Positions 18,997 to 29,400 of a DNA stretch of 64,000 nt are shown here, piece after piece. Numbering within the stretch: position 1 is the first letter of the stretch; every line of letters begins with the position of its first letter. The notes under the pieces were generated by a model. That model saw only the letters and a program-made list of their open reading frames with translations, was not told the origin of the DNA and made no database searches. Source of the DNA: Sphingobacteriaceae bacterium DW12 (GTDB taxonomy: Bacteria; Bacteroidota; Bacteroidia; Sphingobacteriales; Sphingobacteriaceae). The stretch lies in assembly GCA_000783305.1 (NCBI GenBank), contig JROE01000004.1, forward strand, positions 372,001 through 436,000, in the 5' to 3' direction. Both the position numbers and the translations under genes were made by a program.

Positions 18997-19524
18997 ATGA
19001 CAATGAAAGCAAAACTACTTATCACTATATTCCTGTTTGTAGCAGTATGTAGTGCCGCGCTAAGCCAAACCACCTTTGAGAATAAAAGGTTTAAATTTCA
19101 GGCATCCATTCCCGATGATTGGAAATTGCATCAGGAAATTAGAGGGGATACGCTCAATTATACGATGGTTGGATGGGGATTGCCAAAGGTGTATACCGAA
19201 ATGGATAAACATGAAGTCGAAAATGCGGTTTCTATCACAGCTGTTGAACATGGCAGGATAAAAAGCGTTGACGATTTAGTAAAAGCGGAGTTCAATAGAG
19301 TTAAAAACATCGCCACCATATTGAATCAGGTAAAGATAGATTCTGTTGAACACACAGCTTATATTACAAACACATTTATGAAAAACCTATCGTATGTATC
19401 GCAACAGTATTTTATTTTTAAAAATGGAACAGGTTACATCATCACTTTCACGGCGACCCCGGGAACGTTCAATATCAACCTACCCAAATTTGAAGAGTTT
19501 TACAAAACAGTAGTAATCCTTTAA
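18997..19524 (+). CDS. Secreted PsbP-like protein of unknown function
   Basis: This 175-residue protein has a clear Sec signal peptide (residues about 4-23, ending in ALSQ). The mature part begins FENKRFKFQASIPDDWK, the opening of PsbP-like/DUF1795-type beta-sandwich domains. It closes with a strand-rich segment (YIITFTATPGTFN) and a final helix (KFEEFYKTVVIL). Such proteins are small exported folds of unknown role in Bacteroidota. ATG codons at 18997 and 19003 are both usable. It stands alone on the plus strand between two minus-strand PULs, and nothing links it to them. Confidence 0.7.
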   Translation: MTMKAKLLITIFLFVAVCSAALSQTTFENKRFKFQASIPDDWKLHQEIRGDTLNYTMVGWGLPKVYTEMDKHEVENAVSITAVEHGRIKSVDDLVKAEFNRVKNIATILNQVKIDSVEHTAYITNTFMKNLSYVSQQYFIFKNGTGYIITFTATPGTFNINLPKFEEFYKTVVIL

Positions 19525-19742
19525 AAATTCGTAAGGGCAACTCCGCTCTACATCCGGAGGGATGGAGATAACCACAGCACTCAGAAAGGCAAGAAAATAT
19601 TGCGACTATACGAAATGGATAAGGAATAGTGGTAAATGAAGTCGTACATCCAGACAAGTAAGGAGTAACTCGTGATTGATAAACTGGGAGGGGCAACTTA
19701 ATTATTGGCGATGTAGTGAAGAGAATCAACAGCAATAAAATT

Positions 19743-19778
19743 GAGCCTGTCTCCGAAATACATGCCAGAGACAGGCTC
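19743..19778 (-). terminator. Terminator of locus C
   Basis: A perfect 11-bp stem (GAGCCTGTCTC at 19743-19753 with 19768-19778) has a 14-nt loop. On the minus strand it is followed by AATTTTATT. It lies shortly after the stop of the GH97 gene and ends the locus C transcript. Confidence 0.75.
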
Positions 19779-19794
19779 GATGATAAACTATACC

Positions 19795-21750
19795 TTACTT
19801 GGGCTCAATAACTGCAGCCCACCCACCATTTCGAGCAATCTTGATATTCAGCTCTTCATTGGCCGTAACAGATTGTTCGGTACGTCTATAGTCCATCGCT
19901 TGTCGAGGTGCATTGATTCCGTCGGAGAAAGCCTCCATTCGATATGTTTGATGATTGTTCAAAAAATCCAACGAAATCTTAAATTCCCGCCATTTTTGAT
20001 CGTTGTTTGCAATGGCAGCTATATACCATTTATCCCCCTTGCGCTTGGCTACAACCAAATATTTCCCTGCTTCGGCCTCGATAGCACGTGTCTCGTCCCA
20101 AGTTGTCGGAACTTTGGTGATAAACGCAGTACAATCTGGATTGCGATAGTATAAAGACGGATTATCGGCCAGCATCTGCAAACCACTCTCAAAGGCTATA
20201 AATAAAGCCATTTGATAAGCTCTTGTCCCTATACTCGCCGAATTAGGTCTTTCGGATCGATAAACCTCCGGCTGCATGCTTAACATGGCACCCGGTGTAT
20301 AATCCATTGGTCCGACAACATTTCGAATAAAAGGAAGATAAAGACTGTTATTCGGAAATGCGCCTCCCATTTGTTCCATACCTCGAACACCTTCATAGGA
20401 TAGTACATTGGGATATTTTAACTCCAAACCAGCAGGCTTAAATGAACCGTGAAAATCTACAAATAACTTATTCTTGGAAGCTTCAATAGCTACACGTTCA
20501 TAAAAATCTACCATCCACTGATCGCTTCGATCCATAAAATCAATTTTAATCCCTTTTACTCCCCATTCCTGAAAAGTCTTAAAGACATCAAAATTATTCT
20601 CTACCGCTAACCAAGTCAGCCAAAGCACTACGCCCACATTTTTCTCCTTCCCATAACGGATCAACTCATGCACATCTACCTCAGGATTGGGCGTAAATGG
20701 ATCTGTGGTCGTCTTTGCCCATCCTTCATCCATAATAATGTATGGGATACCATACTTTGCCGCAAAATCAATATAATATTTATATGTAGCGACATTATAT
20801 CCTGCGACAAAATCTACATCTTCGCCGTAAGGAGAAGCGTCATGCCACCATTCCCAACTCACCTGTCCCGGTTTGATCCAGCTCGGATCAAGGATAGCGG
20901 ATTTAGCGCCCAATTTGACGGCCATCGTATTTTCCAGCAATGACCTGTCCGAGGTAGATACCACCACAAAACGCCAAGGGAAGTCACGTTGACCAGCGGT
21001 CTTGGCGATATAGTCTGCTTCTTTTAAGATTTTTACACTTCGGTCACCATCGTGACCAAAGTCGAGTGGCACTTTGGGGAAAACAGCCCGAATCTTATTC
21101 GAACCGCCGGACTGTAAGAACATCGCTGGATACTGCTCCAAGTTAGCTTCCGAAATGAACAACCTAAGCTGTTCCTTCCCGGATAAAAGTACAGGTAATA
21201 CGATTTTTTTATCCTGAGGTTTCCACTCTGCACTGGAAAAATGGGTGTAGGGCTCTTCATAAGCTGTCTTAAAGCCGCCGACCTGTTGTCCATGCAGCAC
21301 ATAACTGCTGGGTAGGGAAAGGCTAAAAATTTCGTTTTGAATATATAGCTCCTGTTTCAAATCTGTCTTAAAACGATGGGCAAGACCATCATCAAAGAGT
21401 CTAAATTCCAAGGAAAAACCACCTTTAAAGGTTAGATTCAACGCGTTGTATTGATTTTGAACTTTTGAAAATTTCAAGGGTACAACCGGAAAAATATCGG
21501 TATTTGATTGTGTATACTGATGTTTATTCAGAAGGGGTGTATCCCCCCATATTCTATCGGCTATTTGCATACCCAAATGGACGGAATCTAACAGAAGTTG
21601 CCCTTGATGATATAGAGTATAATGAATGGATTTATCAATTGATATTTTGGCTACTAAATATCCATTTGGCGATTTCAATTCCAATTCTTGGGCCTGTAGT
21701 AGCACGAATGGAAAAGTGAGCAAAAGCAGGACAAAAAGTCGTTTCTTCAT
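19795..21750 (-). CDS. GH97 glycoside hydrolase, probably retaining type, locus C
   Basis: This exported enzyme has the GH97 layout: an N-terminal beta-sandwich (about 25-285), a (beta/alpha)8 barrel (about 290-560) and a C-terminal beta-domain. Counting from the ATG at 21768, Asp410 in GIKIDFMDR and Glu465 in GVRGME are 55 residues apart. That is the spacing of the nucleophile/acid-base pair Asp415/Glu470 reported for the retaining alpha-galactosidase BtGal97a, so a retaining GH97 is more likely than a SusB-type inverting alpha-glucosidase. I chose the ATG at 21750, which starts the signal peptide KKRLFVLLLLTFPFVLLQAQ. It is the last gene of the locus, 18 nt after GH105. Confidence 0.9.
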   Translation of the reverse strand: MKKRLFVLLLLTFPFVLLQAQELELKSPNGYLVAKISIDKSIHYTLYHQGQLLLDSVHLGMQIADRIWGDTPLLNKHQYTQSNTDIFPVVPLKFSKVQNQYNALNLTFKGGFSLEFRLFDDGLAHRFKTDLKQELYIQNEIFSLSLPSSYVLHGQQVGGFKTAYEEPYTHFSSAEWKPQDKKIVLPVLLSGKEQLRLFISEANLEQYPAMFLQSGGSNKIRAVFPKVPLDFGHDGDRSVKILKEADYIAKTAGQRDFPWRFVVVSTSDRSLLENTMAVKLGAKSAILDPSWIKPGQVSWEWWHDASPYGEDVDFVAGYNVATYKYYIDFAAKYGIPYIIMDEGWAKTTTDPFTPNPEVDVHELIRYGKEKNVGVVLWLTWLAVENNFDVFKTFQEWGVKGIKIDFMDRSDQWMVDFYERVAIEASKNKLFVDFHGSFKPAGLELKYPNVLSYEGVRGMEQMGGAFPNNSLYLPFIRNVVGPMDYTPGAMLSMQPEVYRSERPNSASIGTRAYQMALFIAFESGLQMLADNPSLYYRNPDCTAFITKVPTTWDETRAIEAEAGKYLVVAKRKGDKWYIAAIANNDQKWREFKISLDFLNNHQTYRMEAFSDGINAPRQAMDYRRTEQSVTANEELNIKIARNGGWAAVIEPK

Positions 21751-21768
21751 GTATTTAAATTTTAGCAA

Positions 21769-22932
21769 TTAATTATTCTGCAATAAGGCAAATGCGGTCC
21801 ACAATATTGGGGCTTGACCATGCATATCTCCCTTCAAGCGTCTTCTATCTAGGTAGTATTGTTTATCATTCTTTTTGTTGGTCCCTTCACAAACTTCACT
21901 TACATCTCCTAGGGTATCGATATACTCCGTTAGGGCCAACCAGGATTTGCGCACTACAGGGCCAAATTTTCGCTCTTCCAGCCAACCGTTTTTAACCCCC
22001 AAAGTCATCGCATACGTAAACATTGCCGTACCTGAACTTTCATTCCAAGCGGTCGGATCATCTATGATTTGCTTCCACATACCTGTAGTATCTTGATAAT
22101 CCAGCAGCGTCAGCATCATCTTTTGATAACCGGCTAAAATCTCTGCCCTATAGGGATTGTCTAGGGGAAGTGACCGCAGTAACTCGGCCATTCCTGCTGC
22201 ATACCAGCCATTACCACGTCCCCAAAAAATAGGAACATCATCGGCATGGTAGAACAAGCCGTTACTGCGTTGTAATTGGGAAATATACATCACCATCTCA
22301 CGTGCAGCTCTATTGATATAGCTTACATCGCCGGTAGCTCGGTAGGCCTGTGCTTGAATGGTGGAAATCATGAACATATCGTCTATCCATAATCTAGTCT
22401 GCCAGGTGAATCCCTTATCATGCCAATCTTTTTCAGCGGTTGTGGCCTTTTCGGGCAACTGCCATTGTTGATCGGCATAGAGAATACCTTGTTTCAAGTA
22501 TTTATTGTCCTTGGTTAGCATATACAATTCCAAAGGGATGCTGCCAAATACGGTATGATCGACATGATCTGCTTTGGGAATGAGCTTTCCTTCGGTAGCC
22601 TGCAATATCTCATATCGCCCTTGTAGCGCCTTCAGTAGAATGTCATGTTGGATTCGACCTGCAAACAACAGTGCGCCATACCATGCGCACGTCTCGGGAT
22701 AGGTAATCTCGTTTGCTGTACCAGGATTGCCCCAATTGGGATGAGCCGATTGGACAAACCGCCCAGCCACGAGTAGGCCAATCTCTTCTGGAGATTTGCC
22801 TTTCGGCCATACATCCAAATTCTGTCCGTACAAAATGGGGAGCAATGTCCAAGTCAATAGGAGAACGCCCACACTTTTTTTAAAATATCTCTTCACCACT
22901 ATATTACTTTTTAATATAGGATGCACCTGCAT
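21769..22932 (-). CDS. GH105 unsaturated glycuronyl hydrolase, locus C
   Basis: This exported (alpha/alpha)6-barrel enzyme has 387 residues. It has a signal peptide (VLLLTWTLLPILYGQ) and the hallmarks of GH105 (YteR/YesR family). These are ADHVDHTVFGSIP (Asp125), the catalytic-type WIDDMFM (Asp184/Asp185), WGRGNGWYAAG (about 237-247) and a late GTAMFTYAM block. GH105 enzymes remove the unsaturated uronic acid left by polysaccharide lyases, classically from rhamnogalacturonan. No lyase is encoded in this locus, so the lyase may act elsewhere in the genome. Alternatively the substrate may be a different uronic-acid-capped glycan. Confidence 0.88.
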   Translation of the reverse strand: MQVHPILKSNIVVKRYFKKSVGVLLLTWTLLPILYGQNLDVWPKGKSPEEIGLLVAGRFVQSAHPNWGNPGTANEITYPETCAWYGALLFAGRIQHDILLKALQGRYEILQATEGKLIPKADHVDHTVFGSIPLELYMLTKDNKYLKQGILYADQQWQLPEKATTAEKDWHDKGFTWQTRLWIDDMFMISTIQAQAYRATGDVSYINRAAREMVMYISQLQRSNGLFYHADDVPIFWGRGNGWYAAGMAELLRSLPLDNPYRAEILAGYQKMMLTLLDYQDTTGMWKQIIDDPTAWNESSGTAMFTYAMTLGVKNGWLEERKFGPVVRKSWLALTEYIDTLGDVSEVCEGTNKKNDKQYYLDRRRLKGDMHGQAPILWTAFALLQNN

Positions 22933-23007
22933 CCGCTGGTATGTGTCAAATCAATCTACTAGCAAGATAATCAGGTGCCTCCTTAATAACATTATCTGAT
23001 TTTATCA

Positions 23008-24591
23008 TTAATTTTCTAACGCCGCCAGTCGCGCCATCATTTCTACACAGGCACCTTCAAAAAGTATTTCCCATTTATCCTGATAGGTGCCTCCTCGAAA
23101 ATCAGTGTTCAATAGATTAGTGGTTTGATTCCGAGCATTAGAACTCCAAGCATGCTGTAGCGTTTTCCTGTATGCAGACACGTATGTATCTACACCGTCG
23201 ACATGATAAAGCTCTACGTATCCTCTTAACAGAATGGCCTGAAACCATACATGACCGGGTTCCAATATTTGAAAAGTCTCACCCAATATCGACGAATTGA
23301 ACGGTATAAACCATTTTTGATAAGCTGCGGCAGCTATTTTTTTTGCATCCTCGAGATAGTTGGATTCACCCGTCAATTTGTACAGTAATGCCGCCGCTTG
23401 CATCGGCTGTCCAGCATTGTAGGTATACTTTGTTTTGTCAATCTTTAAACCAGATGTGGGGTCATCGGGATTATTCAACCTGACATTGTCCCAATAAAGG
23501 TAATCACTTGGATCCTGTAACGTGGCCTTGACCCATTTATACAGTTCCTTAGCACTGTCCAGATATGGCTTTTCTTTAGTGGCTTGATACAGTTTCGCCG
23601 CCAGTACGGAAGCTGGAGCTGTGGAGCAAGTGTTTTTACCAAGCGTCCCTTCTTTCCAATACACCCCTCCACCTAAAGTATTGTCAGTACCTGATTTTAC
23701 GAAGCTCCAGACCAATCTGGCCCGATCTAAGTACTTTTGGTCCCTCGTCTGTTCGTATAAATCCACCATATCCAAGCCTACCCAAATGTTGTCATCGTAA
23801 TACCGTTCGTCGGACTCCCCCGGATAGACAGCATAGGCTTCTGGACCACCGCTTCTTCTGTTCCTGAATTTATCTATCGCAACCAACAAACGCTCGTCGT
23901 ATTGCTGTTGGTATCTACTTTTAGCTGAGGGATACCGCTCGGCGGCTCCTTTCAGCGCCACGTACCCCGAGAATATTGCCCCATGACCCCATATAACTGC
24001 CGCTCCATCCCAATAACCGTCCGATTGAGGATACGTATTTGTCCAGATATCTCTCGGCTTACCATCGAGATACAAGGTTGTCAAGGATGTCATAAGCTCA
24101 TCTGCATTTTTGAACATCATGGATAACTCTTGTTGAGGGTCAGCGTGAAGTTCAAAGGTACGGGAAGCGTCAAGAAGAGAAGCTGTGGTACCGTTGGCCG
24201 CTTTTATGGTCCATTTAATCTTTACAGATCTATCTACACTGACTCCAGCTTTATCTGCCAAGACGTCCAATAAATCACGACCTAATGACAGGCTATTTTG
24301 CGTACCCATTCTTTCGGGAACCAGTTCCAACAATGGTGTGGAGAAATCACCATTCTCGATGTCAAATAAAATTTTGTAAAAGACCGTAGTTCCATCTTTG
24401 GCGATGGCCTTATCCCAATGAAAGAGCAAAGGGTCGGCTTCGTCGTCTGTCAAAGTGACGACCGTATCATTTTGAGGATATACTAGACTTTGAAATACAA
24501 TCTCCGTGTCATGGTTGATTATGTCATGTGTCTGACAGCTGGTCAGTCCTATAAGCGCAGTAATCAGGAATGTTATATATATTCTTGCCAT
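23008..24591 (-). CDS. SusE-like domain fused to GH76 alpha-mannanase-type domain, locus C
   Basis: This two-part surface lipoprotein starts at the ATG at 24591, giving a clean lipobox (GLTSC). A frame extending upstream would overlap the SusD stop. Residues about 20-150 look like a SusE/Ig-like binding domain (VVTLTDDEADPLLFHWDKA). Residues about 160-527 are an (alpha/alpha)6 barrel with the GH76 double-aspartate motif YYDDNIWVGLD (Asp266/Asp267). Also visible are GGGVYWKE, KNTCSTAPASVLAAKLY and YTYNAGQPMQAAALLY. GH76 enzymes characteristically cut alpha-1,6-mannan backbones. The gene occupies the usual SusE position after SusD, so it may tether catalysis to binding at the surface. Family call good; substrate inferred. 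Confidence 0.85.
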   Translation of the reverse strand: MARIYITFLITALIGLTSCQTHDIINHDTEIVFQSLVYPQNDTVVTLTDDEADPLLFHWDKAIAKDGTTVFYKILFDIENGDFSTPLLELVPERMGTQNSLSLGRDLLDVLADKAGVSVDRSVKIKWTIKAANGTTASLLDASRTFELHADPQQELSMMFKNADELMTSLTTLYLDGKPRDIWTNTYPQSDGYWDGAAVIWGHGAIFSGYVALKGAAERYPSAKSRYQQQYDERLLVAIDKFRNRRSGGPEAYAVYPGESDERYYDDNIWVGLDMVDLYEQTRDQKYLDRARLVWSFVKSGTDNTLGGGVYWKEGTLGKNTCSTAPASVLAAKLYQATKEKPYLDSAKELYKWVKATLQDPSDYLYWDNVRLNNPDDPTSGLKIDKTKYTYNAGQPMQAAALLYKLTGESNYLEDAKKIAAAAYQKWFIPFNSSILGETFQILEPGHVWFQAILLRGYVELYHVDGVDTYVSAYRKTLQHAWSSNARNQTTNLLNTDFRGGTYQDKWEILFEGACVEMMARLAALEN

Positions 24592-24604
24592 TATTTTTGA
24601 ATTA

Positions 24605-26395
24605 TTACCAACCAGGGTTACCAATTAAATTACGATTTCTGTCTAATTCGTCCTGAACAATATTCCAGAAATACATCTTGTCATTCCAAATCCTATTTTC
24701 GAACACCGTTCGCTTCATAAAATCTTGCTTGTTCGTTGCTTCTATATTCATCCCAAAGAAGCTCCCTCCATCGGTATTTTCAGCAATTTTCCAGCGTCTG
24801 GTGTCAAAAAAACGAATACTTTCGAAACAGAGTTCGACCCTTCTTTCTTGTTGAATCATTTTGCGCATCATCTCTTGACTAGCCGGCACGGGAACCTGTC
24901 CCACAGCGCTACCATACAACGGTATTCCAGCCCGCTCGCGTATCATATTAAGGTACCTCACGATGTCTGCATTACCAGGGTCAATTTCATTGAGAGCTTC
25001 CACATAGCTCAGTATGATCTCTCCTAGTCGTAAAAGGGTTTCCATCCGGGCTTGGATGCGGTCCGGCTCTAGAGTTGTATTAGGATCTATAAGTTTTCTA
25101 GCAATATATCCAGTCCTTGAAAAATTACGCCCTGTATACATGCCGCTATTTCCATTTCTATACATTTGTATTACAACTGGAGCACCATTTCCCCTATCAT
25201 TATTGATCCACTTGCTTTGGTCGAAGGTCACCGATACATAGAATCTAGGCTCCCTTTTGACATACATGTTACTCGTCCCACTTCCATAGTAAACTGTCGC
25301 CGTTTGTTCAAACCCCTCTTCCTTGTACTGTGACTGCGGATGATCGATCGGGTACCCATTCTCCATAAAGAATGCATCCACCAACTGTTGAGTTACACCA
25401 AATGCTGCCCAACCGCCCAAATTACGAGGGGTCACCAATTTATCATAGTCAAACATATTGGCTGTTCGTGCCATGATAATCTCAGGATTCCAATCTTTGA
25501 GATGAACGTTTCTCAAAGATTCGATAGGTTTTATCTTCCCATTGCCATCTCGCTCAACATATAGGTGGTAGGAGCCAAAATCAATCACTGCTTTAGCAGC
25601 ATCAGCAGCTAGTTTCCACTTGTTTGGATTGTATTCTTGATTAATGAGTTGTTTGCCGTCTTTATTTTTCAATTGTACTAAATCCTTATTACCGTTGAAT
25701 AATGGACTCGCAGCATGCAAGAGCACCCTAGCCTTAATTCCTAAGGCCACACCTTGATTGATACGGTTCCATTCACGTGTATTAACTGGATTTTTGGGCA
25801 AATCGGGAATGGCCTTTTCTAGCTCACTAACGATATAGGCTACGCATTCGTCATAGCTGCTTCGTGGGATACTCAGTTCGTCTATGGTCGCATCTGGTTC
25901 GAAGGGTACCTCAGGCATGATAATGACAGGCCCATACTGTTTAATTAGATTGGCATAAAAGAAAGCTCGTAAAAAGCGAGCTTCGGCTTTCCATTTTTTT
26001 AATTCCTCGGCACCCACCTCTTCGTTCTTGTCCACATGTTGAATAAAATAGGAAGCTGAACGGATACCTCGGTAATAATGATTCCAACGATTGAAGTGAC
26101 CGGTATTTCTATCCCAATTGCCAATATTCATCTGATATGTCGCCATATCGTTGTAGGTTACATCAACATCATCCGTCAATCCTTCAAAAGAGCCATCAAA
26201 TCTCCAACTGATTTCCGAACGAATGTAATTGTAAATATTGGCCAAATACTTCTCCGTATTAGCCCGTTGCCTAAACACTTCGTCTATCTGTAACCGATCA
26301 TCCGGTACCTGATTAAAAAAATCCTTGTTACAAGCTGACAGGTTAACTATCAACAGTACCAGCAATGCATTATATTTAAATCTTGTTAGTTTCAT
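24605..26395 (-). CDS. SusD/RagB glycan-binding lipoprotein (classic type), locus C
   Basis: This 596-residue lipoprotein has lipobox LSAC followed by NKDFFNQVPDDRLQIDEVF, the standard SusD/RagB opening. The middle carries EARFLRAFFYANLIKQYGPVIIM, the core SusD helix. The C-terminal RagB part ends in WNDKMYFWNIVQDELDRN. This is the PF07980/PF14322 branch, unlike the SusD proteins of loci A and B. It is encoded 27 nt after susC and 13 nt before the SusE-like/GH76 gene, so it is translationally close to both. Confidence 0.94.
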   Translation of the reverse strand: MKLTRFKYNALLVLLIVNLSACNKDFFNQVPDDRLQIDEVFRQRANTEKYLANIYNYIRSEISWRFDGSFEGLTDDVDVTYNDMATYQMNIGNWDRNTGHFNRWNHYYRGIRSASYFIQHVDKNEEVGAEELKKWKAEARFLRAFFYANLIKQYGPVIIMPEVPFEPDATIDELSIPRSSYDECVAYIVSELEKAIPDLPKNPVNTREWNRINQGVALGIKARVLLHAASPLFNGNKDLVQLKNKDGKQLINQEYNPNKWKLAADAAKAVIDFGSYHLYVERDGNGKIKPIESLRNVHLKDWNPEIIMARTANMFDYDKLVTPRNLGGWAAFGVTQQLVDAFFMENGYPIDHPQSQYKEEGFEQTATVYYGSGTSNMYVKREPRFYVSVTFDQSKWINNDRGNGAPVVIQMYRNGNSGMYTGRNFSRTGYIARKLIDPNTTLEPDRIQARMETLLRLGEIILSYVEALNEIDPGNADIVRYLNMIRERAGIPLYGSAVGQVPVPASQEMMRKMIQQERRVELCFESIRFFDTRRWKIAENTDGGSFFGMNIEATNKQDFMKRTVFENRIWNDKMYFWNIVQDELDRNRNLIGNPGW

Positions 26396-26422
26396 CTTTT
26401 ATTTTTTTAGGCTATAAACAGA

Positions 26423-29400
26423 TTAAAATGAAGCGCTCAATCCTAGACTATAGGTCTTGATATTGGGGTATCGACCTCCAGTGCCATTCCCTAGCTCGGG
26501 ATCAAACATTTTAAAAGGACTGAAGGTAAGCAGATTATAGCCAATCAAGTAGATACGCATATTTTCCATTCCAATTCTTTTAAAAGTCTTTTGCGGAAAC
26601 GTATATCCTGCGTCGAGAGTCTTCAGTCGCAAAAATCTCCCGTCTTGTAACCAATGGCTACTCTCTGCAGAATAATTTTGATTGATATCCCCGTAAGACA
26701 ATCGCGGGTAGAACGCATCTTGTCGAGGATTATCTTCCGTCCAACGATCATCTATATTAGCGTACAGATTACCTTTTGTCGAACCTTCACGAAATGGCAT
26801 GAACGTGGTACTCATGTAAAACTGCACCTTACTCACTCCTTGAAAAAAAGCACCTATGGAAAATCCCTTATATCCACCCGTAATTCCAAATCCATATACA
26901 ATTTGTGGGTCTTGTGATAGACCAATAGCAGTTTGATCATTACCATCGATAACACCATCTTGATTCATATCCCGAAATTTGAGATCTCCAGCTTGTACAA
27001 TACCCGCTGTACGGGCTATATTAGGGTCTTCAATCTCTTCCTGTGTATAAAAACCATCAGCAATGTATCCAAACCGTTGGTTGATACGATGCCCTCTTCT
27101 CTCCATATACGGATAAGGTTTTGAGGCTTGATCATTTTCGATTACTTCATTCTGATTGTACGAGAACGTCCCCCTTATCTGTAAATCCACAGCATTAATT
27201 TTCTTTTGGAAACTTGCGGTGACATCTATTCCCTTATTATTAGTGGCTCCTAGATTACCCAATAGATTACTCCGAAATCCAGCTGAGGATGGGACAGAGG
27301 CTCTCGCAAGAAAGATGTTCTCTCTTCTCCTATTGAATAGGTCGATCTGTAGGTTTAAAGCATTGTTGAAGGTGGTTAATTCTAATCCAATATTTACGTT
27401 TTTCTCGGTCTCCCAAGTTACCATCGAAGCATAATCTCCAATATCTAACCCAGGTATATAATTGCCCCTGTCTTGGCCATAGTCCCAACCTCCTGTATTG
27501 GCTACAGTGCCGATATAGGCAAACCGGCGTCCATCGATATTACCACTTCCAACAAGCCCATATGATGCTCTCAATTTCAAAAGCTGTATAACACGTTGGG
27601 TACCCTGCCAAAATCCTTCATTGGAAATCACCCAACCTGCTGCAAATGATGGAAACAATCCATATCTTCTTTCAGGGGCAAAATTTTCAGCTCCGTTATA
27701 TCCAAAGCTTACTTCTGCAAGGTACCGGTCGTCGTAGCCATAACTTACGCGACCGACTATCCCCTTGCTGCGGTAGGGCAGTGAGCCAATCAAATCAGAA
27801 GCTACGGCACTCAAACCATCCGATTGATTGAATAGAAAAAGTCCGTTGACGGTATGCTGACCGAATACCCTATCATAATTGACCGCTGTCTCAAGGTAGA
27901 ATTGACGAGAGCCCCCGTTTGTCCTTCCAAACGAAAGATAATCTTGTCCATCACCACCATCAGTGCGTTCATAAACTAACTCTCCATTGTCATCTCTCTT
28001 GGTTGCATAATAGGTTATCGGTGATTTTGTACGATTGAGACGATTATCGTTTTTAGCATCAAACGAATAGAGTATTCTAGCGGATAGCCCCTCGGTTAGG
28101 AAATTAAGTTTTTGCTTAACATGTATATCTGACATGATTTGATTGGCATAGGTTGTAACATATCCCCTATTTGTCAATAAACCATATGGATTATGCAAAC
28201 CACCACCTGTCGCGACAAAGGGTTCGTATCCATTTGGATATACAACCGGGTACAGAATGGGATAAGTATTAAAGACCGCTTCAAATATCTGTGCAGTACC
28301 TGTTCCAGGGTAGTTGCCATTGGATATCCATCCCTTTACCCCCAAATCTACCTGTGTACTTTTAGTTGCTTGCAACGACAACGCAGAAGTAAAGTTGTAC
28401 CGTTTGAATGCAATTTCAGAATTATATTTCTTGAGATCATCGGTTTTGAACAACCCTTTTTCACTATAATAACTGGCCGATACATAATAGTTCATGCGCT
28501 GCGAGCCTCCAGTGATATTGAGATTGGCTTTAGTATTTTGTCCCACTTTATTAAATATTTCATCTGTCCACTTCACATCTGGATAGAGATATGGATCTTC
28601 GCGACTATAAGTCTTCTGGATACGTTCGGCATCATAAATAGGTGAGTTGCCGCGTGTGATATTAGCTTCATTTGCCACCTGCATATAGGTGATACCATCT
28701 GCAACTTCGGGTACTTTAGTAAACTGGGTCAAGCCTTGATAGATATCTACTTTTATAGATGGCTTATCCATGTTAGATCCTTTCTTAGTGGTAATCAAGA
28801 TTACCCCATTTGCACCTCGTACTCCATATACAGAGGTGGCTGAAGCATCTTTCAGAATGGTAAAACTTTCTATATCATTGGGATCTAAATTTCCGAAATC
28901 ACGTTGGACTCCATCCACCAAGATAAGTGGTTTTGCATTGCTATTGCTCAGGGTATTAATTCCTCTAATCCACAGCTCAGATTGATCTAATCCAGGCTCA
29001 CCAGAGCGTTGCATGCCTATCAAACCCGATATGCGACCTGATAGCACATTGGTCAAACTTGCAACAGGCTGTTTAAGTTCCTTCACGCTTACGGTAGACT
29101 GCGCCCCTAAGGTCTGTATTTTGCGTTGGGTACCAAAGCCCACCACGACAACCTCATCCAGAGCTTCTTGAGTGGACGCCAAGACAACACGCAAAGGAGA
29201 ATAATTGGCAACCGTAAGTTCTTGACTATTATAACCGACGTAGGAAAAGAGTAATTTGTTACCGAGTGGGACCTTCAATTCAAAATGCCCCTTTGCATCT
29301 GTTTTTGCTCCCTCGCCACTCTTACCGACAACCACGATTGTAACCCCTGACAAGGCATTGCCTAGGGAGTCAAGCACCTTCCCGGTAATCAATTCCTGCT

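Noticed and set aside
18997-19524. PsbP-like gene as a member of locus B or C
   Set aside because: It lies on the opposite strand from both loci, is separated by a terminator and a long spacer, and has no glycan-related domain.
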